This document shows, in pieces, positions 12,017-23,678 of a stretch of DNA of 64,000 nt. The position numbers and the translations under genes are program-made. This stretch comes from Scytalidium lignicola (Eukaryota > Ascomycota > Leotiomycetes). The stretch is from positions 97,605-161,604 of the forward strand of contig NCSJ02000065.1 of NCBI GenBank assembly GCA_002812745.2, given 5' to 3'. The notes beneath the pieces are model-generated. The model did not search any database. It saw nothing but the letters and a program-made list of their open reading frames with translations, and was not told where the DNA came from. Each line of letters starts with the position of its first letter. The stretch's first letter is position 1.

Positions 12017-12772
12017 TGTGTCTGAAAAAGAGGGCGCCCTCCCTAAGAAATTCTACAAGATAAATGGGGAGAAAAAGAAAGCGATTGAAGGTAGACGAAG
12101 AAGAGGAAATTTAAGCCCGCGCGGGAAGAAGAAAAGGAGTTGAAAAGTGCCTAGATAACGGAGGGTGACTTTGTATCCGTGATCGTTTGCTCTCCGATCA
12201 GCTTCTAGAAATGACGAGCTCCCGCGCCGCTTACCCTAGCACGGCGGAACTCTTCAAGTTAAATCCATGTCACGTGATGTTGTGATGAGCACGTGATCAA
12301 TATTTTCTATATTCAGGGGTTGTGAAATTCGGGAGCCGGAAATTCTTTTGACGCCACGGCTCTTTGACCTGTACGTAAATAGACATTTTAAAAGGACTAG
12401 AAGAAGAACTGAGAAATTAGGATTAAGTGCACACACTAACTAATATTATTACCCTAATCTAGAATTATTGAAGAATACGAAAATATTTATTATTGGATTC
12501 CCAAGTCACAGTTCCCTTTTTTTTTCACTAACCAAACTCCCTTGTATCCAGTTCCAACCATTTTTTGCAAACCATCCTGTTCTAGACCCCATTTTTTCTT
12601 TCCAACGCCAATAATGGAGTAAGATGCAGCAAATATTAGTCATGCAGATGTCGTGTCGTATTCTTCGTAAATGTAAGTCGTTCAATCTTTCAATTTTCAA
12701 TCATTTCAACTCTGCTTCTCAGGGTCACGCAAGAACCCCCTTTTCTTCCGTCAAGGTCGAGTCGTTCAATCT
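12017..12772. other. Intergenic between ATG27 start and MFS transporter stop
   Basis: Holds the ATG27 promoter. Several CACGTG cores occur (for example near 12271 and 12289, as CACGTGA). They are possible E-box-like sites, but I cannot assign function. No gene seen. Confidence 0.45.
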
Positions 12773-15137
12773 TCAGTTCTCCAGCTTCTCAATATCACGA
12801 GTCAGACCTTCATTTTGAAAAGCCCTTGGTCCATTAGCCCGAAGCCTCGCTTCTCTTCTTAGTCTCGCGTCCTCTAGATCGGCCTCTTTCTTTTCCTTGA
12901 GAAAGATGCAGAACTTGCTGTTTGCTCTAATAACATCTCCTTTCCAGAAGAAGACAAATGGAATAGCACACATTAGAAGACTTAGGAAACCGAGCAAGGT
13001 GCTGCCCCAGGCGATGCCTAAGTTTCGGTACATAGATGTGGTAGCGAAGGGTAATGTAGCACCGGCAATACTTCGACAGAAAGACGAGGCAGCATTGGCA
13101 CTAGCAGCATATTCCTCATATGAATCGGTCAAGTAGTTAAGTAAAGCCATGAATATGAGCTATGGTCAGATCAGTAAAAGGAATAATGGAGATTGGGTTG
13201 ATCATATTGTTTGCGTGAGAGACTGATTGAGAATGAAACGTCAAACTTACCATATAACCCATACCGAATGGAATGCCGGATAACATCGGAACCCAGTATG
13301 GAATATCTTTATTAGCAGTCCATCCAATCCAGAAGAGCGCAATAACATATAGCGGTCCGCCGATGAAGGCCAGTGGTAAACGACGACTTTCTTCTTGATG
13401 TGTCCACGGTTTGTCTAGCTTCTGAGCCTTCAAGAGAACCGAGTCCCACCACAAGAATATGAACAAGGCAAACAAACCCCCAACAGCAATTGGCAGAAAC
13501 ATCAAAGCAGAATCACCAGCACTCTGTTTATACACTCCCTGGAAGACGAGAGGATAGACGTCGAACGACATGTAAAAGATAGCGTACGCCAGACTCGTAT
13601 ACATGCAACTCGACATGACAATGAGCTCGGAACACAGCATTCTCAGCGGTCTGGTGAGAATCCTCGTTGCCATCTCCTTGAAATCTCGCTTTTCGAGCTC
13701 ATGAACAGCGATGATGTTAGGATTGCCGGTTGCTTTACGCATCTTCCTGGCGCGTTCTTCAAGGATCGTTGGGGCATAGGTTTCCGGGAACAGGTATATC
13801 GGGATCAATGTTGCACCGGCTATGACCAGGGCGATCCAGAAGGACCAGCGCCAGCCACGCTCGGGAGTGATGAAGCCGGAGATTATAGGCGCAGTTAGTG
13901 GGCCTACGCAAGTTCCCTGTATATTTTCCAATACCGAGGCTTAGCAAACTGGATTTTCGGAGGAAAAAAGATAAATGTTGGGGGCGGCTGCAGACGCGGA
14001 CGTATATCCCGCTAATTAATGAAAAATTATGAAAAACTTACACTGATAAATACAGCCATTGTCCTTCCTCGCGCAACAGGGTCGTCATAAATATCTGCAT
14101 AAACGCCTCCGATGACGGCAATAGGACTACTAGCAGCAATGCCAGTGAACATGCGAAAGAGCAAGAACGCGGCCCAATTTGGCGACAGGGCAGTCGCCAT
14201 GATGAAGATTGTGAATAGGACAAAGGTATATTGCATGATACGTCTTCTTCCATACGTCTCTGACAGAGGAGCAAACACGATGGGACCAAAGATGTAGCCA
14301 ACCAAGTACATAGAGATGGGAAGGATGCGGCCTGCGGATCCTGAGACGTGGAAGTCCGCATCGATCTGTGCAGTGGCATTAGAAGGGAGAGAGGAGCCTA
14401 TGGTGCTGTTGAGCACGACTGCCATGCCTATTGAAAGCACTCCTATTTTCTTCCTCTGTAAGATTTTGAAAATTTCATGTCAGTTTTTGTGGNTTTTTTT
14501 TTTTTGCCAAAAAATATGAAGTTGAAAAATAAAAATACTAAAAGGGCAAGGAAAGAAAGNAAAAAAAAGNAAAAAACAGAAACACGGTAAATAAATATCA
14601 AAGAGGCAGGATGATTTGCTTGTGCATACCGTAGTCCAATTGTGTGGTTTCTCCGGGTCATTATCTTCCCAGTTAATGATGATTCTCTCGTCTGACTTGT
14701 TAATGATGCTGGAGGCAGTGCTTGTCAAGGCAGTGTTTGTCACGAATGGGGCCTTTCGAGTCCTCTTCTCATCGTCATTGAAATAACATTTTGGAGGCAC
14801 ATCTTCTTTTTCTAGAACGGGGATGTTTATAAATAAGGACGGTGATGGTGAGTCTATAGGAGAACCTAGTTACATGACATGACATGTGCGTGTTAGCCAA
14901 TTGCCTTTTTGTAATANTTTTTATTTTTATTTTTTACAAAAAATCACTTGACTTGTGTGCTTGATTGTGTGCGTGTGTGGGATCAAAAAAATAATAATAA
15001 AAATNCTTTTTTTTTTTCTTTTCAAAAAGGAGAAACATACGACTGTAGCTTTCTAGAGGATCATCAACATTTTCTAAGGAATGAGAAGAGGAAGCACTTC
15101 GGCCTGACATATTGGACTGCGGGTAAAAAGGAGACAT
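12773..15137 (-). CDS. MFS transporter, DHA1 (polyamine/drug:H+ antiporter) type
   Basis: Five exons (15041-15137, 14630-14811, 14042-14455, 13251-13916, 12773-13159) join in frame to 581 residues. The hydrophilic N-terminus ends in INWEDNDPEKPHNW, the entry signature of fungal DHA1 carriers. Twelve membrane segments follow. Motif A-like sequence is SETYGRRRIM after TM2, and RMFTGIAASSPIAVIGGVYADI covers TM4-5. GTCVGPLTAPIISGFI is the antiporter motif C region. The central loop is basic (EERARKMRKATG). The last segment (GVTRDIEKLEN-like tail) is charged. Introns include one with three Ns beside A/T runs (14456-14629). Substrate cannot be told: Tpo1/Flr1-like carriers export polyamines and fungicides. 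An alternative start is the ATG at 15110. No biosynthetic genes are adjacent, so a general efflux role is likelier than a cluster-specific one. Confidence 0.9.
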
Positions 15138-15875
15138 TCTTTGGAAGAGAGGAAGGGTAAGGAATAGGAAAAGCTTAAAGCTGTAGCCATTGTGTACAGG
15201 CAAAACAAGCGGAATTCAAGAGATTAATAAAGGCTAAAATATGACTTGTGTGCTCCGTAATTTTCTTGTGCGGGAGAACGTTGCCAAAGAATACTATATT
15301 CTCAGTAGTGGGGTTCTTTCGAGGGAGCTATGCGCCATTGGGTCATCTAATGAACGTCTTACCTCAGGCTCCCCGCTCAGCAAGAGAAAAAAAATTGAAG
15401 TTAAACACCTCGGCGGGTTTCTATTGGGTGGTGGTGTGTTGGATCAATATGTACAATTGCCGTCGCAACCGATTCCAGTGCATTCCAATGCAGCGGGACT
15501 TCCACTTTCGCAACGAAGATGACAAAAGCGGTGATGTTGCTAGGTGTACTTTAGGAAATAAAAGAGCTAGTTTTAAGTTTCCAATGTTGTGTTTAACGGG
15601 ATTGTATTGAAACCTTGACCGACTCAGCCGATATCGGGACCCTTTTGCAAGAAAAAAAACACGAGCGGTAGCATGTTCCCTTTTTTTTCAATGGTCCCGC
15701 ATGGTCTGGCCACGTCAGGTGATGACCTGGACAAATCGATGACCTTTTATCACCATCACCGCTTCCCAATTTATTATTTGATGGGCCTGCCTGCCTGCTT
15801 GCCTGCCTGCATGCTTGAAGGTTCTGCTCTGCAAGGGCGGCCAAGTTCGCTGTCACTGTCACATTTTTGCCCGCT
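15138..15875. other. Intergenic; MFS promoter and prefoldin 3' flank
   Basis: No supported gene. A short GCCTGCCTGC-type repeat lies near 15786-15812. Confidence 0.5.
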
Positions 15876-16096
15876 TCATGTCTCGAGGTTAATGCTGCGT
15901 CCGAAGCGTGCGTACAGCTGGATCTTCAACTGCGACATTTCCTCCCTGATTGAACTGAGCTTTCCCTCCAAAGCAGAAACTTCTTCCTCAATGTGTTGGG
16001 TCGATGCTGTCAACATTTCTTGTACTTCGGGGAGCGGTAAGGATATGAAGGAGTCCCCGATTTGGTATCTGTCTCTAGAGTTAGCCTGCGTCTTGA

Positions 16097-16133
<37 letters not shown>

Positions 16134-16497
16134 TCTGCAGCCGCAAGGGCGCATGTTGGAGATTCTAGAAGAGAACGTACGGGATCATATCGTCTTCGTC
16201 TGCCAGCTCCAGCTCATTGGAGACATCGTCGAGGTCTTCCTTTTCCTTCTATATTGGTGGATCAGACTGCTGTTAGCCCTGCCATGCCCTGCTGACCTTG
16301 ATTTTATTGTGTACTACCACACCTGGGACGGGGGAGAGACCAACAATTTTCGACTTGAGCTCGTCCTCGAGAGCGATTTCGCGCTGGTGCAGACGACTGA
16401 ACTTGTTGATCTTGTCCTGGTCCTCGCGGCGAACCTCATCCTCGACACCGGGAGCCTCATCCTCCTTGGAGAGCATGCGCCGTTGTAGGGTGGACAT
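15876..16497 (-). CDS. GIM3: Prefoldin subunit 4
   Basis: A subunit of the hexameric cytosolic chaperone that hands unfolded actin and tubulin to CCT. Exons 16345-16497, 16181-16248 and 15876-16068 encode 137 residues, the usual length. The two coiled-coil helices are visible: DQDKINKFSRLHQREIALED with KEKEDLDDVSNELELADED, then LPEVQEMLTASTQHIEEEVS and ALEGKLSSIREEMSQLKIQL. The beta-hairpin motif between them is MIPYQIGDSFISL, which spans the second splice. The protein ends YARFGRSINLET. The first intron uses a GTTGGT donor, chosen because it gives the expected helix length. The second intron (16069-16180) contains a run of a TCTGCG hexamer. Residue pattern and length together make the call secure. 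Confidence 0.94.
16093..16134. repeat. Hexanucleotide microsatellite (TCTGCG)n in a prefoldin intron
   Basis: About six to seven copies of TCTGCG, the last being TCTGCA, lie within intron 2 of the prefoldin-4 gene. On the coding strand the repeat reads GACGCA and immediately precedes the 3' half of the intron. Confidence 0.85.
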
Positions 16498-17639
16498 GTT
16501 TTCTAAAGGCGGGAGTTTCTGATATCTCGTCTGGTCTTGCTCGCTTTTCGATGAAATTCGATTGATTATGGTAAGATGTGAGTGTGCCAGCCTGAGGCCG
16601 AACCCCACCACCACCAACCCAACCTAGACTTCTGAGGCTTTTTTTTTTCTGCCACATCCGGGCCCCGCTTTTGGACCCCAGCTGGTAAGCAGACTACGCG
16701 CAGACTGGGAGACTGGGAAGACAACCCCCGAGCGACTGCCGGACCAGGCCGCGAGAGCAGAGCGCGGCTGCAAAGGGACGGTTTTGTGGGGAATGCCTTC
16801 ATGCCAACGTCATCTCTGCAAAGGGGAGAATTTCCCTCCGCTTGACCGCCCTACAGGGAAAAAAAAAGATCCGACAATCCATCTACGAAAGACTGTCGTT
16901 GTCGTAAGGTAACTTTACTGTACTGTAACATCCAGATGTGCTTCTTCCGTCATTTTTCTAGCTTTCCGGAACGTCGGCCAAGGCAACCTCCGTGCCTCGT
17001 GCCTCCGTAGGGATCCTGCTGTACACGTAATTATGTATTTGGAAGTCGAGTTCAACCAGTCATGGCCCATTGGGTTGCGCTGACTCAGTCCGATCAGCCC
17101 ATGCGAAAAAATTACTGTAGCATTCAAACCTCCAACTTCCGCGCGGAAATTTGATACTTTTCCCAAGGGCATCAAGAAAGTACCGTAATTAAAAAAAACC
17201 CGCTTTTGGTAAGATGCATTTTGCGGGGAATAGCCCAATTTTCTGGAGTCATCGTATGTTTTTTTATTAATTTAAGTTCCATCGGTTTATATTGCTAATC
17301 TTTTTGAGAGAGTAAGGAGGGAACAGGAAAGAGAAAAAATAATGCATCTCTAAAAGTGTGCCCATAAAATATTCTACAGTAATAAGTGAAGATGTGCCTC
17401 TTCTAACCCAATCTAATAATAAAATTCCCATGCCATCCAAGCATGAACCCTTTTTTTCCTTTTCCAGCAAATCTCGTTATGCTAGAACATAATGATGATG
17501 ATGATGATAATATAATATACATGAAAATNAAAAAAAGCCCCACCAACCATGCCAAATCCAACCAGAAACGCCGTCATGTAAATCATGTGGCACGTTAAAT
17601 ATAATAATAATAATCATAAGTAATAAATAATCATAATCA
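16498..17639. other. Intergenic; prefoldin promoter side
   Basis: No gene supported. Minus-strand open frames here (16566-16802, 16915-17238, 17267-17470) have no motifs. ATG/ATA trinucleotide runs near 17490-17515 and 17600-17640 are simple-sequence AT repeats. Confidence 0.5.
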
Positions 17640-18001
17640 TCAATAGCCGTAATCCGAGCTCTGTATCCCATCGTTCTGCAGCACCGTGATCTCCGGCGCC
17701 TGTGGTGGCCCGCTGTTGTTCGACCCGTATCCGCTGCTCTCCAGACCATCCGCGACGGCCAGCCCGGACTTCAGGTCGATTTCCAGCTGTCGCATCTTGA
17801 GATACTCCGTGTACAGCTCTGCCTCGCGACGGCGCAGTTCGCGGAACGACCTTCGTCTGGCTCTCCACCTGCAGAATGCTCAGTCAGCAAAACTAAAACA
17901 AACAAGGGCTGGAAAAGTTAAAACCGCTTGGACGCTTTAATTTTGGAATAGCATGTGTGGTTGGTGGTGGTTTGGTGAGTGACTTACTTATCCAGAACCA
18001 T
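17640..18001 (-). CDS. Small charged protein, 80 residues, function unknown
   Basis: A tiny first exon (17988-18001, ATG plus four residues MVLD and two bases) joins across a 119-bp intron (GTAAGT donor, CTGCAG acceptor) to 17640-17868. The product starts MVLDKWRARRRSFRELRRRE and continues AELYTEYLKMRQLEIDLKSG, then a Gly/Ser/Pro/Asn linker and an acidic end (IQSSDYGY). The basic amphipathic helix of about 40 residues is strongly non-random: 20 of the first 40 residues are charged. I do not recognise the family. Evidence for reality is the clean donor and acceptor, the GC-rich coding block in AT-rich surroundings, and the helix composition. Weak points are the 14-bp exon and an N next to the start. 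An upstream exon is possible, which would make this only a C-terminus. Confidence 0.5.
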
Positions 18002-19955
18002 TANTTTTTTGTTTTGTGGAGATGTTTTAGTAGTAGGTAGGTATTGAAAGTAGAGATGTTGTGACTAATTAATACTTTCGTAGTATTTTGATTGATGGGT
18101 TTGTATAGATTTGAGACACGCTGCCGGGATTGAAGAGGTTATTTATTGGAGATGGCTTGAGCGTAATATAGTGACGGTAGTGATTTTAATTATAGAATTG
18201 CGAGGTAAAAGGTAGTGATTAGTTTCGTTGCCAAATAAATGATACCAATGACGATAGCGTGGCAAAGTGATAGGAAGTAGCCCGTTGAAGCTATTGGAAG
18301 TTGTTGGTGGTTGCTAATGCTTTGGAGCAAAGTGTTTATAGATCTGCAATACTGAACACACACACGCACAATGAGTTCGACGGGAAAGCATGTTGTCTAT
18401 ATAACAAAACGTCCAATGCACATGAAGTAATTGAATATGCGACTCCGTCATCCATCGCATCTAGACCCGATCTTTTTCTTCGACAGAATTCGGATACTCG
18501 GGATGATTGCAGCCAACGAGTCAGATCGATGTGCGATGGAGAAGTCTCGGATTCGATTCGATTCGTCCAACCCGCAAAACAAAACGGCCAATCCGTGAAT
18601 AAGCCTTCGAACCCTGACCTAGGCTTACACGTACCGTTCGCGCGAGAACGCATGTGCCAGTTTTCTCATGTTCTCTCTCTCGTGTCTCTCTACTGTGTAC
18701 TGTACCTCCGTACCCTCTCTCACCAAGAAAGGAACCTCGTTGATGAGAGTGAGGGATGATTTGGGGGGAGAAACGGGAGATCAAAAGGTGGGCGGGCGTG
18801 GGAGTCATACAGTAATATTAAGAAGAAGGAATTAATGAACAGGAGGAAGGAGTCGAATAGAATAGCGACGGTACAATACAACACAATAGAGCACACGGGG
18901 GGGAACCGTCGCAATTCGTTGACCGCCAGAGCAAGAGAAAGAAAAAGGAGGAAGCAATTCCAAGCAATGTCGGTGCAGACCGTCTGTTCTGTTCTGCGCT
19001 TTTCTCATGCTCAGGCTACAACGGCGCCGCGATCACTCCTCGGGGCACGTGAGGCCAGCGTGTGCTGAGGCGCATCTGCTGTTTCTGCTGCTTTCTGCTG
19101 TTCATTCTGCTGCTGGACACCAGAATCTGATCATCATCTTTCATGCCCGAACTCATTGGTAGCATTGCGCCCCGTGTCAGAATGCCTGGTGCCATATGGG
19201 GAGGTATTTTCGTACNTTTTTTCGTACAAAAGTACTTTTTCCAACGACACGGGGTTTTTCTTTTTCCTTTGGGTCGGGCGGTGCAAGAATTGGCCCTCTT
19301 CGCATAACGGTAACTTAACTGTTTTGCCTTCGCAGCCTTGTCTGGGCTGGGCCGTTGTGGTTGGTGTTGCTGCGTGTGGTGACATCAGCCAAAACATCAT
19401 GCCACTTCCAACTGAACCCCCAATCCCCCCTCCCCCCCCCAATACTTGGCAGCAAACCCAGCTTCATGGCCACCCAAGAGGAAAGCTGGCGCGGGAGGGC
19501 GAGGGCGAGGGGGAACAGGTAAGCTCCAAGTCCCGCGCAAGTATTCCTACCTCGTACCTGAAATCTCCATAAAAAGAACAACAGCAATATAAATATAAAT
19601 TGCGGCAGGTCGCAAGGTAGCTTTCATACAGCTTCTCTCCATTCCCAAAAGTCACTTTTACTCTGTGTCTGCCTTATTTGTCTTACGGACTCTCGTCTCC
19701 TCGGTTTGCTTGCTTGCTTTGTGTTTGTGCCATTACACCACGTCCACACAATACCAGCCAGCCCTTCAAAACAACAAACACAGTATCACGAGTTCTGCAG
19801 AGACAACTCACTCTTGAGTTGGTGACGCCGACCAGTCTCAGCCTCACGGAAATATACATACATATAAATATATAATCAACCCAACAAGCTACCGCCACAA
19901 CTTGTGACGACCAACGACCATAACCACGGCAACTCTCACACTCAACAAGTTCGCC
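18002..19955. other. 2-kb interval upstream of the trehalose synthase gene
   Basis: No supported gene. A CTG-rich simple repeat (CTGCTGTTTCTGCTG-type) lies around 19076-19112. CT-rich and CAACA-rich sequence in the last 300 bases looks like a long 5' leader, which is common for strongly regulated fungal genes. A homopolymer N is present at 19216. Confidence 0.5.
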
Positions 19956-22831
19956 ATGTTTAATAACAACTACAATCTCCTCACTCGCAAGGAGAGCAAG
20001 GACGGTTCGACGCACAGTTCACGGCATCCTTCGCCCTCGCCGCGAAGCAATCTCTCTCCGCCCTTGAAGTCGGGCAGCACCCCGCCCACCAGATCCAAGA
20101 ATGGAACGCCCACGCACTTCCACAAGAGCTTGCGGCCCTATATTCACTCTCTCATGGCATTCAGGAAGGGCCTGGCCTTTCAGACCAGGGCATCGAGCCA
20201 TCAGGTCCGGAGACTTAGTATGGCCATTGAGAGTGAGGGCCGATTTGCAGCTCCCTTAAATGTAGGTTTGCCTGTATCCTCAAAATGAAGAAATAAAAAC
20301 GCCGTTGTTTGAACAACAGCATATATATATAAACATACCTTTGGCTAACTCCTAACAGCCCGTCTTCGTTGGCATCTCAGCAGAATTCAACGAAACCAAC
20401 AAAGCCTACATCGCAGTCGCCATCCACGACTCAGTCTACCTCCTCGACTTCTCCATCAAGGAGCTCGAGCTTCCACTCCAACAAGAGCCCGGCAAGGACA
20501 TGATCGCAGACTATGTCGTCGGCGTCCTCGCGGCCTACGAAAAGGCCAATATGAGCAAGTTCATCGGCGCGGGATTCCCCTCCGATTTGCTTAATAAGAG
20601 TCCTAAATTGTGCACCAAGTTGTGGTTGGATCTGGATATTGTGCCCATATCGCTGCGTCCGGAAATCGAAGACCAGGAAATGAATGGTGTTGGGAGTGAG
20701 TTTTGGAGCGTCAAGGAGATCGATGAACAGGCGGATTCTATGGCTAGGAAGTGTATTATGTGAGTAACCCTCTTTTTTTATATCCTGCTATTGTTCTGGA
20801 GTCAGAAAGAAGGAAAAGAAAAGAAAAGAAGTAAAAAAAGGAAAGAGGGAGAAAGAAAGCTATTTTTCACTTTTGCAATTACAATTAAAGCTTTTGTTTT
20901 TGATATGGACACGATCTAATACATTTCTGCAGGCACTTTGGTCCTGGCTTGACCCCGCTGCTTCAAGTCGGATATAGGGGCATTGTTGGTGTCGACTCTC
21001 AGTCGCACATAAAGATGCTTACCCTGGATGACTATAGAGATACTTGCGGCTACCGAACGTGGGAGGCCTTGATGTATTTCGTCAAGTCGCTGAAAGCCAA
21101 AAAGACGAAAATTGCATTTTTCAGTAGTACGCCTCAAGGAGGTGGTGTGGCCCTTATGAGACATGCTCTGGTTCGATTTGCAAGGCTTCTTGGAATACAA
21201 ATGAACTGGTATGTTTGAATTTGGTTGCTCCATTTTTGAGTTTTCTAATCACTAATTGCGGGTGCAGGTATGTGCCAAAACCCAAACCAGGAGTGTTCTT
21301 GATCACGAAGACGATCCACAATACCTTGCAAGGAGTCGAGAAACCCGACAATGTAGTGAGGCAAGAAGACAAGGATCTTTTGGTGGATTGGATCAAAGAT
21401 AATGCAACTCGTTACTGGCTATCTCCTGGTGGGCCACTTCGAAAGCCCGAGGAAGGAGGAGCAGATGTGATCATTGTTAGTCTTACTTCTAGCATTTTAC
21501 CACTAGATTTTCTAACAACTGCAGATCGATGACCCACAAATGCCAGGACTTATCCCTCTGATTAAAGAGATAACTCCAGACCGTCCAGTGCTTTACCGAA
21601 GCCACATCCAAGTTCGAAGTGATTTGTGCGATACGGAAAATACACCTCAAGCAGCTATATGGGACTTTCTCTGGAACAGAATTGAGCAAGCCGATATGTT
21701 CATCAGCCATCCCATGCCAGAGTTTGTTCCGAAGACGGTTCCCAGGTCGAAGGTTGCATATTTGCCGGCGACGACGGATTGGTAAGTGGAATATTAGAAA
21801 ATATACCAACTTCAGTCTTTTTGTTCTTCTGCTAATTATATCTATTTTGCAGGCTTGACGGTCTCAACAAGAATATCAATGACTGGGATAAAGGTTATTA
21901 TGGACATATGTACAACGAAGAATGTCATGCTTTGAGACAAGCTGAAATACACTGGCCAGCACGTAAGTATTAATCAAACTCTCAATGCTTCTCTAAGGAG
22001 GCTAATTAGCTAATTATCTACAGGGAAATACATTATTCAAGTTGCCAGATTTGACCCGTCCAAGGGTATTCCAGACGTCATAGAATCCTATGCTGGCTTC
22101 CGTCGTCTCCTTGAAAAGAAGTGTCCAGAGAAAGAACCACCCCAACTTGTTATGTAAGTCAACCAATTTTTTAATATATTGCCCATCTAGTGCACTAATT
22201 TTATTAACTTTTTCCTAGTTGTGGAAATACCTCAGTAGACGATCCGGATGGAACCATGATTTTCGATCAGACAATGGAACATATAGAAGTTAACCATCCC
22301 TCACTCCTCCCCGATATCTCAGTCATGCGCCTCAAAGCCAATGACCAACTCCTCAACACGCTCCTGTCGAGCTGTCACATTGCTCTGCAACTCTCCACTC
22401 GAGAAGGCTTTGAGGTCAAGGTGTCGGAAGCGCTGCACAAGGGTAAGCCCATCATCGCCACCAACGCAGGAGGAATCCCGTTGCAAGTCCAGCACGGCAA
22501 GAACGGCTATCTCGTAGATCCAGGAGACTGGCCCGCCGTCGCGCAACACTTGCTGGACCTCTGGACGAACGAAGACCTCTACAACGTCATGAGTGCCTAT
22601 GCCATGAAGAGCGTCAGCGATGAAGTTTCCACAGTGGGCAACATGCTGAGCTGGCTGTACTTGGCGGATGAATTCAGCAACGGGAAGAAGCTGGTGCCTA
22701 ACGAGTCGTGGGTGAATGATATGGCTCGACAAGAGGCGGGATTCCCTTACGTGGCGGCCGAGAATAGATTGCCTGGGAAGCTTAGAGTTCCTTTGGATGA
22801 TGGATCAAGTGGAAGCGACTCTCAGATCTAG
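19956..22831 (+). CDS. ccg-9: Trehalose synthase / clock-controlled gene 9 type glycosyltransferase (GT4)
   Basis: Eight exons (19956-20261, 20359-20759, 20933-21208, 21268-21475, 21525-21781, 21853-21962, 22024-22153, 22219-22831) splice cleanly to 766 residues. Every junction uses GT-AG with matching phase. The N-terminal 100 residues are Ser/Pro rich. The conserved core starts PVFVGISAEFN. The GT-B fold shows STPQGGGVALMRHALVRFA (nucleotide-sugar side), DDPQMPGLIPL, HPMPEFVP and KYIIQVARFDPSKGIPDVI. The GT4 C-terminal signature is TREGFEVKVSEALHKGKPI followed by ATNAGGIPLQVQHGKNGYLV. The architecture matches Neurospora CCG-9, a trehalose synthase/phosphorylase-type enzyme under clock control, which makes trehalose from glucose and an activated glucose donor. 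The final 60 residues (QEAGFPYVAAENRLPGKLRV) are also typical. No sugar-metabolism neighbours are present. Confidence 0.93.
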
Positions 22832-23678
22832 ATCTTCTAGTTTCAGTTGGGTGTGTGCCTTTTGATTTTTGACTCTTGGCTTTTGCTTTTTTCTACTGGT
22901 TGCTTCNTTTTTTACATGGATTCGTTAAAGGGGGTATATGTATTAAACGGGTGATACTCTTGCATTTTGATTTGGTATTTGGTAATGATGGTTATGACTC
23001 TCCTATTCTTTAACTGTAGTACTTATTGAGGGGGCATGAAATAGCATTTGCATTTTTTACAATCTCCTTCTAAGGCAGCTAGCTCAATGGTCGGTGTGAC
23101 CTTGGGACAAAACTATTCAATAGCTTTGAGATAAATGCAACAACACTTTTTAACACAGATACCAATTATATCCCCCCTTGCAGAAAGCAAGTAATACGAG
23201 CGATACATGGAAGATACCTGACAAGTACATTTCACACCACACCGACCCCCTACCGGTACTTTTGTGTGCTGTTTCATTCAAATCCGAGAAAAATCTTACG
23301 AGAAAATCATCCAAACATTTCTCTCGTGCGAGGTTGATTGATTATTGTTTGCCCCCTCCCAAGGGGTGCGTGCCACCATACCACCACATGCTGACCGCCT
23401 CACCGCCTTTAAACACCATTAGTCAGCCGCGGCACNTTTTCTTCTTCATTTCTTATCCGTTATCGCGGAAGGACCTTCCGGTCTTGGCGATGGGAGCTTT
23501 CGTGGAGGAAGCTCTCTGTTGTTGTTCCCTTTTTTTCGCGATCCAAAACAAAACAATCCAAATGCAAAATCCCTCCCCTTCACAATAATAAATGGGATCA
23601 TTATCATAAACCCCATCATGATCCATTTTCTATACTGGCGGGGAATGAAATTATAAAGAAAGAAGGAAAAAAGAAACA
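22832..23678. other. Intergenic between trehalose synthase and APC10
   Basis: No gene supported. A tRNA-like D-arm string near 23083 was examined and rejected. Single Ns at 22907 and 23436 abut T runs. Confidence 0.5.

Noticed and set aside
15673..16488. 271-codon plus-strand open frame
   Set aside because: It is antisense to the well-supported prefoldin-4 gene and consists of Leu/Arg repeats created by the hexamer repeat.
23081..23120. AGCTCAATGGTCGG string resembling a tRNA D-arm
   Set aside because: No T-arm (GTTCGA-type) or acceptor stem partner at the right distance.
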